Below, piece by piece: positions 55,652 to 64,000 of a stretch of DNA of 64,000 bases. The notes beneath the pieces were generated by a model, which made no database searches, was not told the DNA's origin, and was given only the letters and a program-made list of their open reading frames with translations. Origin of the DNA: Rhizobacter sp. Root1221 (GTDB taxonomy: Bacteria; Pseudomonadota; Gammaproteobacteria; Burkholderiales; Burkholderiaceae_C); NCBI RefSeq assembly GCF_001425785.1, contig NZ_LMDI01000010.1, positions 1 to 64,000 on the forward strand. The letters run 5' to 3'. The number at the start of each line of letters is the position of its first letter. Within the stretch, counting starts at the first letter, position 1. The translations under genes were made by a program, and so were the position numbers.

Positions 55652-56362
55652 ATGGCCGCCGACTTCCCGAAACCGTTCACCACCGTCGACCTGGCCATCT
55701 TCGCGGTGCACGACGGCGTGCTGAACGTGCTGCTGGTGCAGCGGCCCGACGCCCCCGGCGAACCGTTCGCCGGCCTGTGGGCGTTGCCGGGGGGTTATGT
55801 GGACGTCGTGCGGGACACCGACCTGGAAGCCTGCGCGCGCCGCAAGCTGCGCGAGAAGACCGGCGTGCAGAGCCCGTACCTGGAACAGCTGGGCAGCTGG
55901 GGCAGTGCCACGCGCGATCCCCGCGGCTGGTCGGCCACCCACGTGCACTTCGCGTTGATCGACGGGGGCGGCGTGGCGCTGTCGAAAGGGGCCAACGCCG
56001 CCGATGTGGGCTGGTTCGCGGTGAACACCGTGCTCCGCCGCCCCCGCCTGGCGTTCGACCACGCGGAGATCCTGCGCGCGGCGGTCGAGCGCCTGCGCGG
56101 CAAGGCGGAGTACACGTCGCTGCCTGCGTTCCTGCTGCCCGAACCGTTCACGTTGCCGGAGTTGCAACAGGCGTACGAAGTGGTGCTGGGGCGGCCGGTG
56201 GACAAGAGCGGCTTTCGCACCCGCATGCTCGCGGCCGACTTCCTCGTGGAGACGGGCCAGATCGACCGCGGCACCAAGCGCCCGCCCATGGGCTACCGGT
56301 TGAAACGCCGCACCGGGCCGGTGGTGTTTCCGCGCACGTTCAGCCCGCGCAACGGCGCCTGA
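55652..56362 (+). CDS. nrtR: NrtR, Nudix-related transcriptional regulator of NAD metabolism
   Basis: A 236-residue regulator: N-terminal Nudix-like domain (TTVDLAIFAVHDGVLNVLLV) and C-terminal winged helix (FTLPELQQAYEVVLGRPVDK, SGFRTRMLAADFLVETG). The Nudix box is degenerate: RKLREKTGV replaces REUxEExGU, so two catalytic glutamates are lysines and hydrolysis is unlikely. In characterised NrtR proteins this domain senses ADP-ribose and releases DNA. It closes the NAD operon 4 bases after nadM and probably represses it through the palindrome at 50771-50796. Confidence 0.93.
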   Translation: MAADFPKPFTTVDLAIFAVHDGVLNVLLVQRPDAPGEPFAGLWALPGGYVDVVRDTDLEACARRKLREKTGVQSPYLEQLGSWGSATRDPRGWSATHVHFALIDGGGVALSKGANAADVGWFAVNTVLRRPRLAFDHAEILRAAVERLRGKAEYTSLPAFLLPEPFTLPELQQAYEVVLGRPVDKSGFRTRMLAADFLVETGQIDRGTKRPPMGYRLKRRTGPVVFPRTFSPRNGA

Positions 56363-56503
56363 ACGCCGCGTTGCACATCAGGGTGTCTCCGGAGGGCAGG
56401 GGACGCCGGGGTCTGGCATCCTCGAATTGATCAACACTCGTTCACTGCCTGGGCTCGCACGGCCCGAACGGACGGGGCCGTTCCGTGCAACGGAAGTGCC
56501 GCC

Positions 56504-57244
56504 ATGCCCAAGATCCCCGCAGATGCGACGTTCGTGCCCGGTGACGGTGTTGCCGCGGTCGACCGGGCTCTCGCCATCGCGTCGGCGCTGGCCCAGTCCA
56601 GCACCACGCTGACGCTGGCCGACCTGGCCCGGCTCACGGGCATGTACAAGAGCACGCTGCTGCGCCTGCTCGCGTCGCTGCAGCGCAGCGGGTTGGTCGT
56701 GCACCGCAGCGACCGGCGCTACGCCCTCGGTCCGCTCGCGTTCTTGTTCGGCCGTGCATTCGACCAGACCTACGGCCTGCGCGACGGGGTGTATCCGGTG
56801 CTCGAGTGGCTGGTGACCCAGCACACCGAAAGCCCGTCGTTCCACGTGTTGCACGGCAAGACCACCAGGCTGTGCCTCTTCCGCATCGACTCACCCCACG
56901 CCACGCTCGACCGCGTGCGCGAGGGCGATGTGCTGCCGCTCGACAAGGGCGCGGGCGGCCGGGCCCTCGCGGCGTTCGCGCAAGGTGCCAGCGCCAAGGC
57001 GCCACTCGTGTTCACGTCGCATGGCGAACGCGACCCGCTGTGTGCGGCCATCGCGAGCCCGGTGTTCGGGCCATCCGGGCTGCTGCTGGGCGCCTTGTCG
57101 CTGTCCGGTCCGCTGGAGCGTTTTTCGGAACATGCGGTGCAGCGCATGAGCATGTTGCTGCTGACCGCCGCCGAAACGGCCACCCGATCGCTCGGTGGGC
57201 GTTGGCCCGGGGCGCTGGCCCCGATGGACCGCCGCCGGGCGTGA
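56504..57244 (+). CDS. IclR family transcriptional regulator
   Basis: A 246-residue regulator. Winged helix-turn-helix: DRALAIASALAQSSTTLTLA, then DLARLTGMYKSTLLRLLASL and RYALGP, followed by an IclR effector domain (SPSFHVLHGKTTRLCLFRID, DKGAGGRALAAF, SPVFGPSGLLLGALSLSGP). IclR members control catabolic operons in response to small molecules. The nearest genes are the NAD operon and a membrane protein, neither an obvious target. The ATG at 56504 gives the usual length. Confidence 0.92.
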   Translation: MPKIPADATFVPGDGVAAVDRALAIASALAQSSTTLTLADLARLTGMYKSTLLRLLASLQRSGLVVHRSDRRYALGPLAFLFGRAFDQTYGLRDGVYPVLEWLVTQHTESPSFHVLHGKTTRLCLFRIDSPHATLDRVREGDVLPLDKGAGGRALAAFAQGASAKAPLVFTSHGERDPLCAAIASPVFGPSGLLLGALSLSGPLERFSEHAVQRMSMLLLTAAETATRSLGGRWPGALAPMDRRRA

Positions 57245-57250
57245 GCGCCA

Positions 57251-59014
57251 TCAGGCCGGCAGTGCCGTGCCGCAGCGCGCGCAGAACTTCGCTTCCGCCG
57301 ATGCCGCGCCTGCGCCGCACGCGGTGCAGTGTTTTGCCGGCATGGCGGTCAGTGCCGTGGCCACGTGCTGTTCGTGGGCCAGCTGGGCCGCGGTGGGTTG
57401 CCCCAGCAGGTCTTCACCGGCACGCAGCGTGGCGAAGCGGGCATGGTCCTCGGCGGACCCCGGGGTGACCAGCACGCTCTGCGACTGCCCGAACTGGGCG
57501 AGGTGCACGGCGAGCGCCTTGGCCTCGCGTTCCGTGGAAAACATCGCGGTGACCTGGCGGCCCGCATCCTTGCCGAACACCACCGACTCGATGCGGGCAC
57601 GCCAGACACGCAGTGTCATGGCCTCGGTGCGCACCACGTCGTTCTGCGTATTGAGGCGGCTCGTGAAGCTGTTGCCGGTGCCCACGCGCGACGTCTGCCA
57701 GTTGCCTGCCATCTCGACCCACACCAGCACCGATTCGAAGTTGAAGCGGCCCCAGAGCCGCGAGGCCGACTGGAAGCAGAACGCGGCCACGAAGGCGAGG
57801 ATGCCCGCGCTGCCGATCAGCGACAGCGGGTTGCCGCGCCAGCCGGCTTGCACGTCGAAGCCACGCACGAAATGCAGCGCGATGCCCACGGCCACGCACA
57901 CCAGCACCACCCCGTACAGGTCGAGCAGCAGCACGAACCGGTGGCGTGGCGTGCCCAGGGCCGCGCCGAACGTTGGCGCCTTCGTGCCCGCCACCGGCAG
58001 CGGCTGGGTTTCCTCGAACAGCTCGCCCGCGAAACTGCCCGACGGTGACGTGGCCGGCGTGAGCGGGTCGATTCGCGCGTAGCGCCGGTTCGGGATGCGC
58101 TCGGTCCATTCGGACTGCAGCAGCCGGTCCAGTTCGTCCATCAGCAGGGCGGGCGGCGCGTTCATCGAGAGGCGGCCCTGCTCGACACTCGTGCGTGTCT
58201 GCGGGGACGGGTCCACCTGCGCCAGCACCGCGGCCATCGCGAGCCCGCAGGCCACGAGGGCAGTGCCCAGCATCACGAAGGTCTGGGTGTTGAGCGAAAA
58301 GCCGCCGGTGGACGGCAGCCGCGGCGCGAGCCAGGCCACGAGCACCGGGCCCACGATGGCGGTGACAACGAGGCCCACCAGCGAGGCGGCGCTCAGGCGC
58401 GCGCGTTGCTGGGTGAGCACTGGCCGGGCGAGGAAAAAGAAGCCGAACGCGAAGTACAGGAACCCGATCCACGGCCGGGTGCTGCCCGTGCCGAACAGCA
58501 CCCACGACACCAGGAAGCTGACGAGCGTGGCCGCGATGGCCGCCAGGTTGAACACGTGCCGGCGTGCCAGGTCCTGCACTTCTTGCGGCGCCGTGATCAG
58601 CGTGGGCGCCCAGTGGTACAGCAGGCCTTCCACGGCACCTTGCGGTTCAGGGTAGGTGATGCCTCCCTGGCGCAGCATCTCCTTGACCCGGTCGGCCGAG
58701 GCCGAGCCACCCACCGCGCCCGCGGGAATCTCGGGGGCGAGTGGTGCCGGCCGGCCGCGACCGAAGAAGAACCGCAGCCGCCGTGCCGCCGTGGCGGCGC
58801 ACGCGAGACCCGCGACGAGCATGGCCACACCGGTCAGCAGCGGGGCGATCACGAGGCGCCAGGCCTGGTCCTGCACGGCTCCGCGTGCCCACCACAGGCC
58901 GGTGACGCCGGCCAGCACGAGCACCACGGCGCACAGCCACAGCAGGTGGTTCTGAAGCCGGTAGGGGTTGGGCAGCTCCAGCAGTTTGGATTCGGAGCTG
59001 TAGTCGTAGGCCAT
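57251..59014 (-). CDS. large membrane protein with C-terminal zinc ribbon
   Basis: A 587-residue integral membrane protein of unknown function. Hydrophobic helices occur near residues 25-45, 55-80, 155-175, 180-200, 215-235, 250-270, 375-395 and 405-425. The C-terminal 160 residues are soluble and end in a zinc ribbon: HCTACGAGAASAEAKFC followed by ARCGTALPA. I do not recognise the family. It lies between the IclR gene and yacG on the minus strand, just 30 bases after yacG in map order, but being upstream in transcription only of intergenic DNA it is probably independent. Confidence 0.75.
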   Translation of the reverse strand: MAYDYSSESKLLELPNPYRLQNHLLWLCAVVLVLAGVTGLWWARGAVQDQAWRLVIAPLLTGVAMLVAGLACAATAARRLRFFFGRGRPAPLAPEIPAGAVGGSASADRVKEMLRQGGITYPEPQGAVEGLLYHWAPTLITAPQEVQDLARRHVFNLAAIAATLVSFLVSWVLFGTGSTRPWIGFLYFAFGFFFLARPVLTQQRARLSAASLVGLVVTAIVGPVLVAWLAPRLPSTGGFSLNTQTFVMLGTALVACGLAMAAVLAQVDPSPQTRTSVEQGRLSMNAPPALLMDELDRLLQSEWTERIPNRRYARIDPLTPATSPSGSFAGELFEETQPLPVAGTKAPTFGAALGTPRHRFVLLLDLYGVVLVCVAVGIALHFVRGFDVQAGWRGNPLSLIGSAGILAFVAAFCFQSASRLWGRFNFESVLVWVEMAGNWQTSRVGTGNSFTSRLNTQNDVVRTEAMTLRVWRARIESVVFGKDAGRQVTAMFSTEREAKALAVHLAQFGQSQSVLVTPGSAEDHARFATLRAGEDLLGQPTAAQLAHEQHVATALTAMPAKHCTACGAGAASAEAKFCARCGTALPA

Positions 59015-59044
59015 CGGGGCTCCAGGCAGGGCTGCGGTCAGAGG

Positions 59045-59260
59045 TCAGCGGTCGGTGCGGAACGGGGCGTCCGGGTCGTCGTCTTCCGGGGCGGGGGGTT
59101 TGGCGGCCAGCCGGTAGCTTTCGCTGGCCCAGGCGCCAAAGTCGTTGTTCTTGCAGCGTTCGCTGCAGAACGGGCGGAACGGGTTTTCGGCGGCGTAGAC
59201 GCTGTCGCCACGGCAGCGGGGACAGGCGACGATGCGGCGCGGGATCGAAGGGACGGTCAT
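59045..59260 (-). CDS. yacG: DNA gyrase inhibitor YacG (zinc-binding)
   Basis: A 71-residue zinc protein. Four cysteines: CPRC near residue 13 and the pair in [19 protein letters not shown], the diagnostic YacG block, followed by an acidic tail. YacG binds GyrB and inhibits gyrase in E. coli. Its ATG overlaps the zapD stop (ATGA), so translation is coupled; the order pilD-coaE-zapD-yacG is common in Beta- and Gammaproteobacteria. Confidence 0.95.
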   Translation of the reverse strand: MTVPSIPRRIVACPRCRGDSVYAAENPFRPFCSERCKNNDFGAWASESYRLAAKPPAPEDDDPDAPFRTDR

Positions 59261-60012
59261 GTGCACAAGGTGAGCTCGAAGCTCGCGTCGGCACCGGTAG
59301 GGCGCAGGCGGCCCTCGGCGTCCTGGCGCATCAGGCGCACGAGCACCATCAGGCGATGGCCGCTGATCTCCGGCACGAGCTGTTGGGAAGGGTCGATGCG
59401 CAGGCGCAGCAGCTGGTACACGCGGCCGGCCGGCAGGCTTTGCTGGTATTGGCCGCCCTGGCTCATCACCTTGTGCGGCACACCCGAGTCGCGCAGCAGC
59501 GCGAGCACGAGCTTGAGGGCTTCGGCGAGCGGCATCATGGTGCCGACCCAGCCGTTCAGGTCGGCCCGGCGGCGCGCCGGGTCGAGCTGCTGCCACGCGT
59601 AGTACGCCGGCAGGTCGAATTCGCAGGTGCCGCCGGGGATGCTGATGCGGCTGCGGATGCTCATCAGCCATTCGTTGCTGTTGAGGGACTGGCCTGCCTT
59701 GCCGGCAAGCGTGTTCAGCCCGTCGAACGCGTGGTCGATGCGGCGGATGACGCCGTCGAGTGCGTCTTCGGCGATGGCCGGGTTGCCGCGGTAGCTGTTG
59801 AACTGGGTGCGCTGGCGCTCGAGGTCTTTCAGGACGTCGGACTTCAGGTCGGCGCGCGACGAGACATCCATGATCTCGAACAGCGTGGCGAGCGCGTAGT
59901 GGTGGTCGACCGCTTCGTCTCGCGGCAGCAGCCGGCCCAGCCGGTCGAACAGGTGTTCGAGCCGGAGCATGGTGCGGATGCTTTCGTTGAAGGGGTATTC
60001 GTAGAGGACCAA
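59257..60012 (-). CDS. zapD: cell division protein ZapD
   Basis: A 251-residue FtsZ-bundling protein. [20 protein letters not shown] is the family start and [20 protein letters not shown] is its central signature. I choose a TTG start at 60012, since known ZapD proteins begin just before LYEYP; the nearest in-frame ATG is about 30 codons upstream and would overlap the end of coaE. Weak initiation by TTG may keep the level low. Confidence 0.93.
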   Translation of the reverse strand: MVLYEYPFNESIRTMLRLEHLFDRLGRLLPRDEAVDHHYALATLFEIMDVSSRADLKSDVLKDLERQRTQFNSYRGNPAIAEDALDGVIRRIDHAFDGLNTLAGKAGQSLNSNEWLMSIRSRISIPGGTCEFDLPAYYAWQQLDPARRRADLNGWVGTMMPLAEALKLVLALLRDSGVPHKVMSQGGQYQQSLPAGRVYQLLRLRIDPSQQLVPEISGHRLMVLVRLMRQDAEGRLRPTGADASFELTLCT

Positions 60013-60046
60013 GTGGTGGCTTTCTGCTCGATCAACACCGATCGCT

Positions 60047-60664
60047 TCAGCGCCATTGTTCCACAGGGCACCAGCGCTGCCACAACGAAGCCACCTCGGC
60101 GGCAAGCTCTTCCAGCCCGATGCCGTCGTTGAAGATCACCGCGTCGGCCGCGGCGCGGCGTGCAGCGCGGCTCGCCTGCTGTCCGATGACGGCCAGCACC
60201 GTGTCGCGCGCCCACGCGGAGCGCGCCAGCACCCGGGCCACCTGCACCTCTTCCCGGCAATCGACCACCAGCACGCGGTCCACCCGGGCCCGCCAGCGGG
60301 CCGATTCCACGAGCAGCGGCACGTCGAACACCCGGACGGCGTCGCCGGCGGCATCGGCCTGGCGGTTGCATTCGAGGCCGATGAGCGGGTGCAGGATGCC
60401 CTCGAGGCGGGCCTTGGCGGTGGGATCGGCGAACACGTGCTCGCGCATGCGGGCGCGGTCCATGGCGCCGTCGGGGGCGATGAGGTCATCGCCGAAGGCG
60501 GCGCGCAGCGGCTCGATGGCCAGGCCCCCCGGCCGCGTGAGGCTGCGCGAGATGGCGTCGGTGTCGATCAGCACCGCCCCATGGGCCACCAGCATGGCCG
60601 CCACCGTGCTCTTGCCGCTGCCGATGCCGCCCGTGAGGCCGATCTGGAGCGGGTGGGTCACCAC
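60047..60664 (-). CDS. coaE: dephospho-CoA kinase
   Basis: A 205-residue enzyme catalysing the last step of coenzyme A synthesis. Walker A is GLTGGIGSGKSTVAAML; DTDAISRSLTRPGG and the sequence FDVPLLVESARWRARVDRVL are typical. Start is a GTG at 60664, with a second GTG directly after it. It follows pilD on the same strand by about 20 bases. Confidence 0.95.
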   Translation of the reverse strand: MVTHPLQIGLTGGIGSGKSTVAAMLVAHGAVLIDTDAISRSLTRPGGLAIEPLRAAFGDDLIAPDGAMDRARMREHVFADPTAKARLEGILHPLIGLECNRQADAAGDAVRVFDVPLLVESARWRARVDRVLVVDCREEVQVARVLARSAWARDTVLAVIGQQASRAARRAAADAVIFNDGIGLEELAAEVASLWQRWCPVEQWR

Positions 60665-60683
60665 GGGCGAGATGCTCAGTCTC

Positions 60684-61547
60684 TCAGCGCCAGCCGAGCC
60701 AACCTGCCACGCGTTCCGGCCCGGCCAGCATCACCACCAGGCCGCCGCCGGCCAGGAACGGGCCGAACGGCACGTACTTGCCCTCGCGGAGCCCGCCAGT
60801 GAGCTTCAGGACGATGCCCACCACGGCCCCAACGAGCGAGGCGCCGAGCACCACCGGCAACAGCATCTTGATGCCGAGCCAGGCGCCGAGGGCGGCGAGC
60901 AGCTTGAAGTCGCCGTTGCCCATGCCCATTTCGCCGCGGAGGCGCGCGTGCACGTTGGCGACGACCCAGAGCGACAGGTACCCGGCCACGGCGCCCCAGA
61001 TGGCCTGCGGCAGCGGCACGGTCCACCCGAGCGTGCTGGCGATGAGGCCGGCCCAGAGCAGCGGCAGGGTCAGGTTGTCAGGCAGCAGCGTGGTGTCCCA
61101 GTCGATGCCGGCCATCGCGATCAGCATGGCGACGAACCCGCACCACACCCAGGCCACGGGTTGCTCGCCAAAGCGCCAGGCGACCGCCGCAAACAGCGCG
61201 CCGGTGGCCAGTTCGATGAGCGGGTAGCGGGGCGAGATGCGTGTCTTGCACGCCGAGCAGCGTCCGCGCAGCACGAGGTAGCTCACCACCGGGATGTTCT
61301 CGTACCACGCGATGGCGTGCCCGCAGGACGGGCACCGTGACCGTGGGCGGGAGAGGGTGACCGGCTCGGGCAGGTCGACCTTCACGTCCAGGAACTCTGC
61401 GCTCTCCGCCTTCCACTCGCGTTCGAGCCGAAGGGGGAGCCGGTAGATCACGACATTGAGGAAACTGCCGATGCACAGGCCCACCAGGGCCAGCAACCAG
61501 GTGCTGGCCGCGATGTCAGTGGGCAACCACGAAAGCCATTCCATCAC
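60684..61547 (-). CDS. pilD: type IV prepilin peptidase/methyltransferase PilD
   Basis: A 287-residue inner-membrane aspartic protease that cuts and N-methylates type IV prepilins and type II secretion pseudopilins. The cytoplasmic loop carries the cysteine pairs CPSC and CSAC; the catalytic aspartates are in AGIDWDTTLLPD and GMGNGDFKLLA. About eight membrane helices are present. It lies 6 bases after pilC. Confidence 0.96.
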   Translation of the reverse strand: MMEWLSWLPTDIAASTWLLALVGLCIGSFLNVVIYRLPLRLEREWKAESAEFLDVKVDLPEPVTLSRPRSRCPSCGHAIAWYENIPVVSYLVLRGRCSACKTRISPRYPLIELATGALFAAVAWRFGEQPVAWVWCGFVAMLIAMAGIDWDTTLLPDNLTLPLLWAGLIASTLGWTVPLPQAIWGAVAGYLSLWVVANVHARLRGEMGMGNGDFKLLAALGAWLGIKMLLPVVLGASLVGAVVGIVLKLTGGLREGKYVPFGPFLAGGGLVVMLAGPERVAGWLGWR

Positions 61548-61553
61548 GGCGGA

Positions 61554-62771
61554 TCAGACCACGGCCCCGAGCTTGAAGATGGGCAGGTACATCGACACGA
61601 CGATGCCGCCGATGATGGTGCCCAGGATCACGATGATGAACGGTTCCATCAGGCTCGACAGGCCGGCCACGGCCTCGTCCACTTCCTGCTCGTAGAACTC
61701 GGCGGCCTTGCCGAGCATGCCGTCCAGCGCACCGGATTCCTCGCCGATGGCGGTCATCTGCAGCACCATGTTCGGGAACACGCCGGTCGTCTCCATCGAC
61801 GACGTGAGGCTGGCGCCAGTGGAGACGTCCTTCTGGATCTGTTCCGTGGCGTCCTTGAACACGGCGTTGCCGGAGGCGCCGCCCACCGAGTCAAGCGCTT
61901 CAACCAGCGGCACGCCAGCGGCGAACATCGTTGACAGCGTGCGTGTCCAGCGGGCCACGGCGGCTTTGTTCACGAGCGGGCCGAACACCGGCACCTTCAG
62001 GAGCAGCCGGTCCATGGAGCGCTGCATGTTCTCGGAACGCTTCCACGATTCGAAGAAGAAGTAGGTGCCACCGCCCAGGAAACCGAAGATGGCCCACCAG
62101 TACTGGGTGAACACCTTGGACATGCCGATCACGAACATGGTGGGGGCGGGCAGGTCGGCGCCGAACGACTGGAACACGTTCTCGAACACCGGGATCACGA
62201 ACAGCATGATCACGACGACCACGACGAATGCGACGACCAGCACGGCCACCGGGTAGATCAGCGCCGACTTGATCTTGTTCTTCAGCGCCATCGTCTTTTC
62301 CTGGTAGATGGCCAGGCGATCGAGCAGCGTGTCGAGAATACCGGCGGCTTCGCCGGCCTCCACCAGATTGCAATACAGCGAATCGAAGTGCAGCGGGTGC
62401 TTGCGGAACGCCGACGACAGGCTGGTACCGGTTTCAACGTCGGTGCGGATGTCGATCAGCAGCTTCGTCATGCGGGGGTTCGAGCTGCCTCGGGCCACGA
62501 TGTCGAACGACTGCAGCAGCGGCACGCCGGCACGCATCATGGTGGCCAGCTGGCGGGTGAAGACCGCGATGTCCTTCTGCTTGATGGCCTTGCCGCCGCT
62601 GGTGCGGCGCTTCTTCACCTTCTTGATCAGGATGCCCTGGCGGCGCAGCGTGGCGCTGACCATGGCTTCGCCACCGGCCCGGATTTCACCACGGACAACC
62701 TTGCCGTTCTTGTCCTTGCCTTCCCACTCGAAAACGAACTCTTTCTCTCTGACGGCTGCTGCTGTTGCCAT
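61554..62771 (-). CDS. pilC: type IV pilus inner-membrane platform protein PilC
   Basis: A 405-residue protein with two type II secretion F-domain repeats. VFTRQLATMMRAGVPLLQSF and the second copy WTRTLSTMFAAGVPLVEALD mark them, and VDEAVAGLSSLMEPFIIVIL is the C-terminal signature. Three long hydrophobic segments are visible. It anchors the pilus assembly motor PilB, encoded directly upstream. Confidence 0.97.
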   Translation of the reverse strand: MATAAAVREKEFVFEWEGKDKNGKVVRGEIRAGGEAMVSATLRRQGILIKKVKKRRTSGGKAIKQKDIAVFTRQLATMMRAGVPLLQSFDIVARGSSNPRMTKLLIDIRTDVETGTSLSSAFRKHPLHFDSLYCNLVEAGEAAGILDTLLDRLAIYQEKTMALKNKIKSALIYPVAVLVVAFVVVVVIMLFVIPVFENVFQSFGADLPAPTMFVIGMSKVFTQYWWAIFGFLGGGTYFFFESWKRSENMQRSMDRLLLKVPVFGPLVNKAAVARWTRTLSTMFAAGVPLVEALDSVGGASGNAVFKDATEQIQKDVSTGASLTSSMETTGVFPNMVLQMTAIGEESGALDGMLGKAAEFYEQEVDEAVAGLSSLMEPFIIVILGTIIGGIVVSMYLPIFKLGAVV

Positions 62772-62856
62772 GGTCTCTCCGGGAAATACAGTGTTCCCGT
62801 CCCGTTTAGGTTGTCGTTCGGTATTGTGCTGATGGATCCGGGGGTGCCGCGGCCGA

Positions 62857-64000
62857 TCACTCGTTGGTCGCGGCGATCACCTCTTCGAGCGTGGTGAACC
62901 CGCCACGGACCTTCACGAGCCCGGACTGGCGCAGGTCGCGGATGCCTTCGCGACGGGCCTGTTCGGCGATGTCCATCGAGGTGCCCTCGGACAGGATGAT
63001 GCGCTGGATCTCTTCGCTGATGGGCATCACTTGGTAAATGCCGACCCGGCCTTTGTAGCCATTCGTGCACGCGGAGCAGCCCACGGCACGGTAAGGTTTC
63101 CAGGAGCCGTCGAGATCGGCTTCCTTGTAACCGGCCTTCAGCATGGCCTCGCGGGGGTACTCGGCCGGGGCCTTGCACGATTCGCAGAGGCGGCGGGCCA
63201 GCCGCTGGGCGGTGATCAGCAGCACGCTCGACGCGATGTTGAACGGGGCCACGCCCATGTTCAGCAACCGCGTGAGGGTGGTGGGGGCGTCGTTGGTGTG
63301 CAACGTGGACATCACCATGTGGCCGGTCTGGGCGGCCTTGATGGCGATGTCGGCAGTTTCCAGGTCCCGGATTTCGCCGACCATGATGACGTCGGGATCC
63401 TGCCGCAGGAACGATTTCAGCGCGGCGGAGAACGTGAGCCCCGCCTTGTCGTTCACGTTGACCTGGTTGATGCCCGGCAAGTTGATTTCGGCCGGGTCTT
63501 CCACCGTGGAGATGTTCACCCCCGGCTGGTTCAGGATGTTCAGGCAGGTGTAGAGCGACACGGTCTTGCCGCTGCCGGTGGGGCCGGTCACGAGCACCAT
63601 GCCGTACGGACGCACGATGCACTTGAGCAGGCGCTCTTTCTCGATCTTCTCGTACCCGAGGGCCTCGATGCCGAGCTTGGCGCTCGAGGAATCGAGGATC
63701 CGGATCACGATCTTCTCGCCGAACAGCGTGGGCAGCGTGCTGACCCGGAAGTCGATGGACTTGTTGCCGAACTTCAGCTTCATGCGGCCGTCTTGCGGGA
63801 CCCGCTTTTCGGCGATGTCCATGCGCGAAATGACCTTGATGCGCGACGCGAGCTTGTCTTTGATGGCGATGGGCGGCTGCGTGATCTCGCGCAGTTCGCC
63901 GTCGACGCGGAAGCGCACGCGGTAGTGGTACTCGTAGGGCTCGAAGTGCAGGTCGGACGCGCGGGCGTTGATGGCGTCGATCAGCATCTTCTGCAGGAAC
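62857..64000 (-). CDS. pilB: type IV pilus assembly ATPase PilB (5' end outside window)
   Basis: The C-terminal 380 residues or so of the pilus extension ATPase. Walker A is [15 protein letters not shown], the Asp box is [19 protein letters not shown], Walker B is [19 protein letters not shown], the His box is [20 protein letters not shown], and the zinc-binding cysteines are in CESC and CSAC. The frame stays open to base 64000, reading [20 protein letters not shown] inward, so the start lies beyond the window. It powers pilin polymerisation. Confidence 0.97.
   Translation of the reverse strand, partial: FLQKMLIDAINARASDLHFEPYEYHYRVRFRVDGELREITQPPIAIKDKLASRIKVISRMDIAEKRVPQDGRMKLKFGNKSIDFRVSTLPTLFGEKIVIRILDSSSAKLGIEALGYEKIEKERLLKCIVRPYGMVLVTGPTGSGKTVSLYTCLNILNQPGVNISTVEDPAEINLPGINQVNVNDKAGLTFSAALKSFLRQDPDVIMVGEIRDLETADIAIKAAQTGHMVMSTLHTNDAPTTLTRLLNMGVAPFNIASSVLLITAQRLARRLCESCKAPAEYPREAMLKAGYKEADLDGSWKPYRAVGCSACTNGYKGRVGIYQVMPISEEIQRIILSEGTSMDIAEQARREGIRDLRQSGLVKVRGGFTTLEEVIAATNE

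Overview
The window looks like a chromosomal segment of a betaproteobacterium of the order Burkholderiales, probably near the Rubrivivax/Roseateles/Rhizobacter/Leptothrix group. The grounds are very high GC with strongly GC-ending codons, the block pilB-pilC-pilD-coaE-zapD-yacG at the right edge, three PEP-CTERM exported proteins, and an acetaldehyde dehydrogenase followed by DUF779 and driven by an AcoR-type sigma-54 activator. Genus-level placement is inference. I see no tRNA, rRNA, CRISPR array, prophage or replication origin.

Left part (0-6.6 kb): a MetQ-type solute-binding protein, a PEP-CTERM protein, an exported two-domain cyanophycinase-like protein, a TesB-like thioesterase, a DUF2185 protein and a galactose 1-dehydrogenase-like oxidoreductase. 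From 6.6 to 19.5 kb is an accessory zone. It holds an IS630-type transposase remnant, the wreck of a GH62 arabinofuranosidase, an intact GH74 xyloglucanase lipoprotein, a multidomain alginate-lyase-family lipoprotein, a very large M48 membrane metallopeptidase, a PEP-CTERM protein, repeats resembling an IS end and a GNAT remnant. A PL1 pectate lyase with a long Pro-Ala linker lies at 23.3 kb. Together these suggest a bacterium that attacks plant cell-wall polysaccharides.

Middle part (19.8-45.6 kb): an arginine-to-proline module (ornithine cyclodeaminase, arginase, divergent Lrp regulator); a dienelactone-hydrolase operon; M48 and DUF898 membrane proteins; glutaredoxin and KatG; an AcoR-like regulator divergent from an exaC-DUF779 operon whose control region contains a perfect 17-bp palindrome, a -24/-12 promoter and a perfect 24-bp inverted repeat. 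Then come a DMT transporter, a UraA-like permease, a VOC protein, a lone branched-chain-type binding protein, a polar amino acid ABC binding protein and permease, a histidine kinase divergent from a single-domain response regulator, and a CorA/ZntB-like transporter.

Right part (45.6-64 kb): a PEP-CTERM protein, a 5'-nucleotidase-family enzyme and a TPR protein with a pseudoprotease-like half form one unit. A complete-looking NAD operon follows (amidohydrolase, pncB, nadE, nadM-nudix, nrtR) with an operator-like palindrome over its promoter. An IclR regulator and a large zinc-ribbon membrane protein precede the pil/coaE/zapD/yacG block, where pilB runs off the window.

I did not find a clear new multi-gene defence or biosynthetic system. 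The most unusual signals are the exaC control region, the decayed GH62 gene sharing a lipoprotein leader with its GH74 neighbour, the TPR-pseudoprotease, and the cyanophycinase whose second domain has lost its nucleophile.
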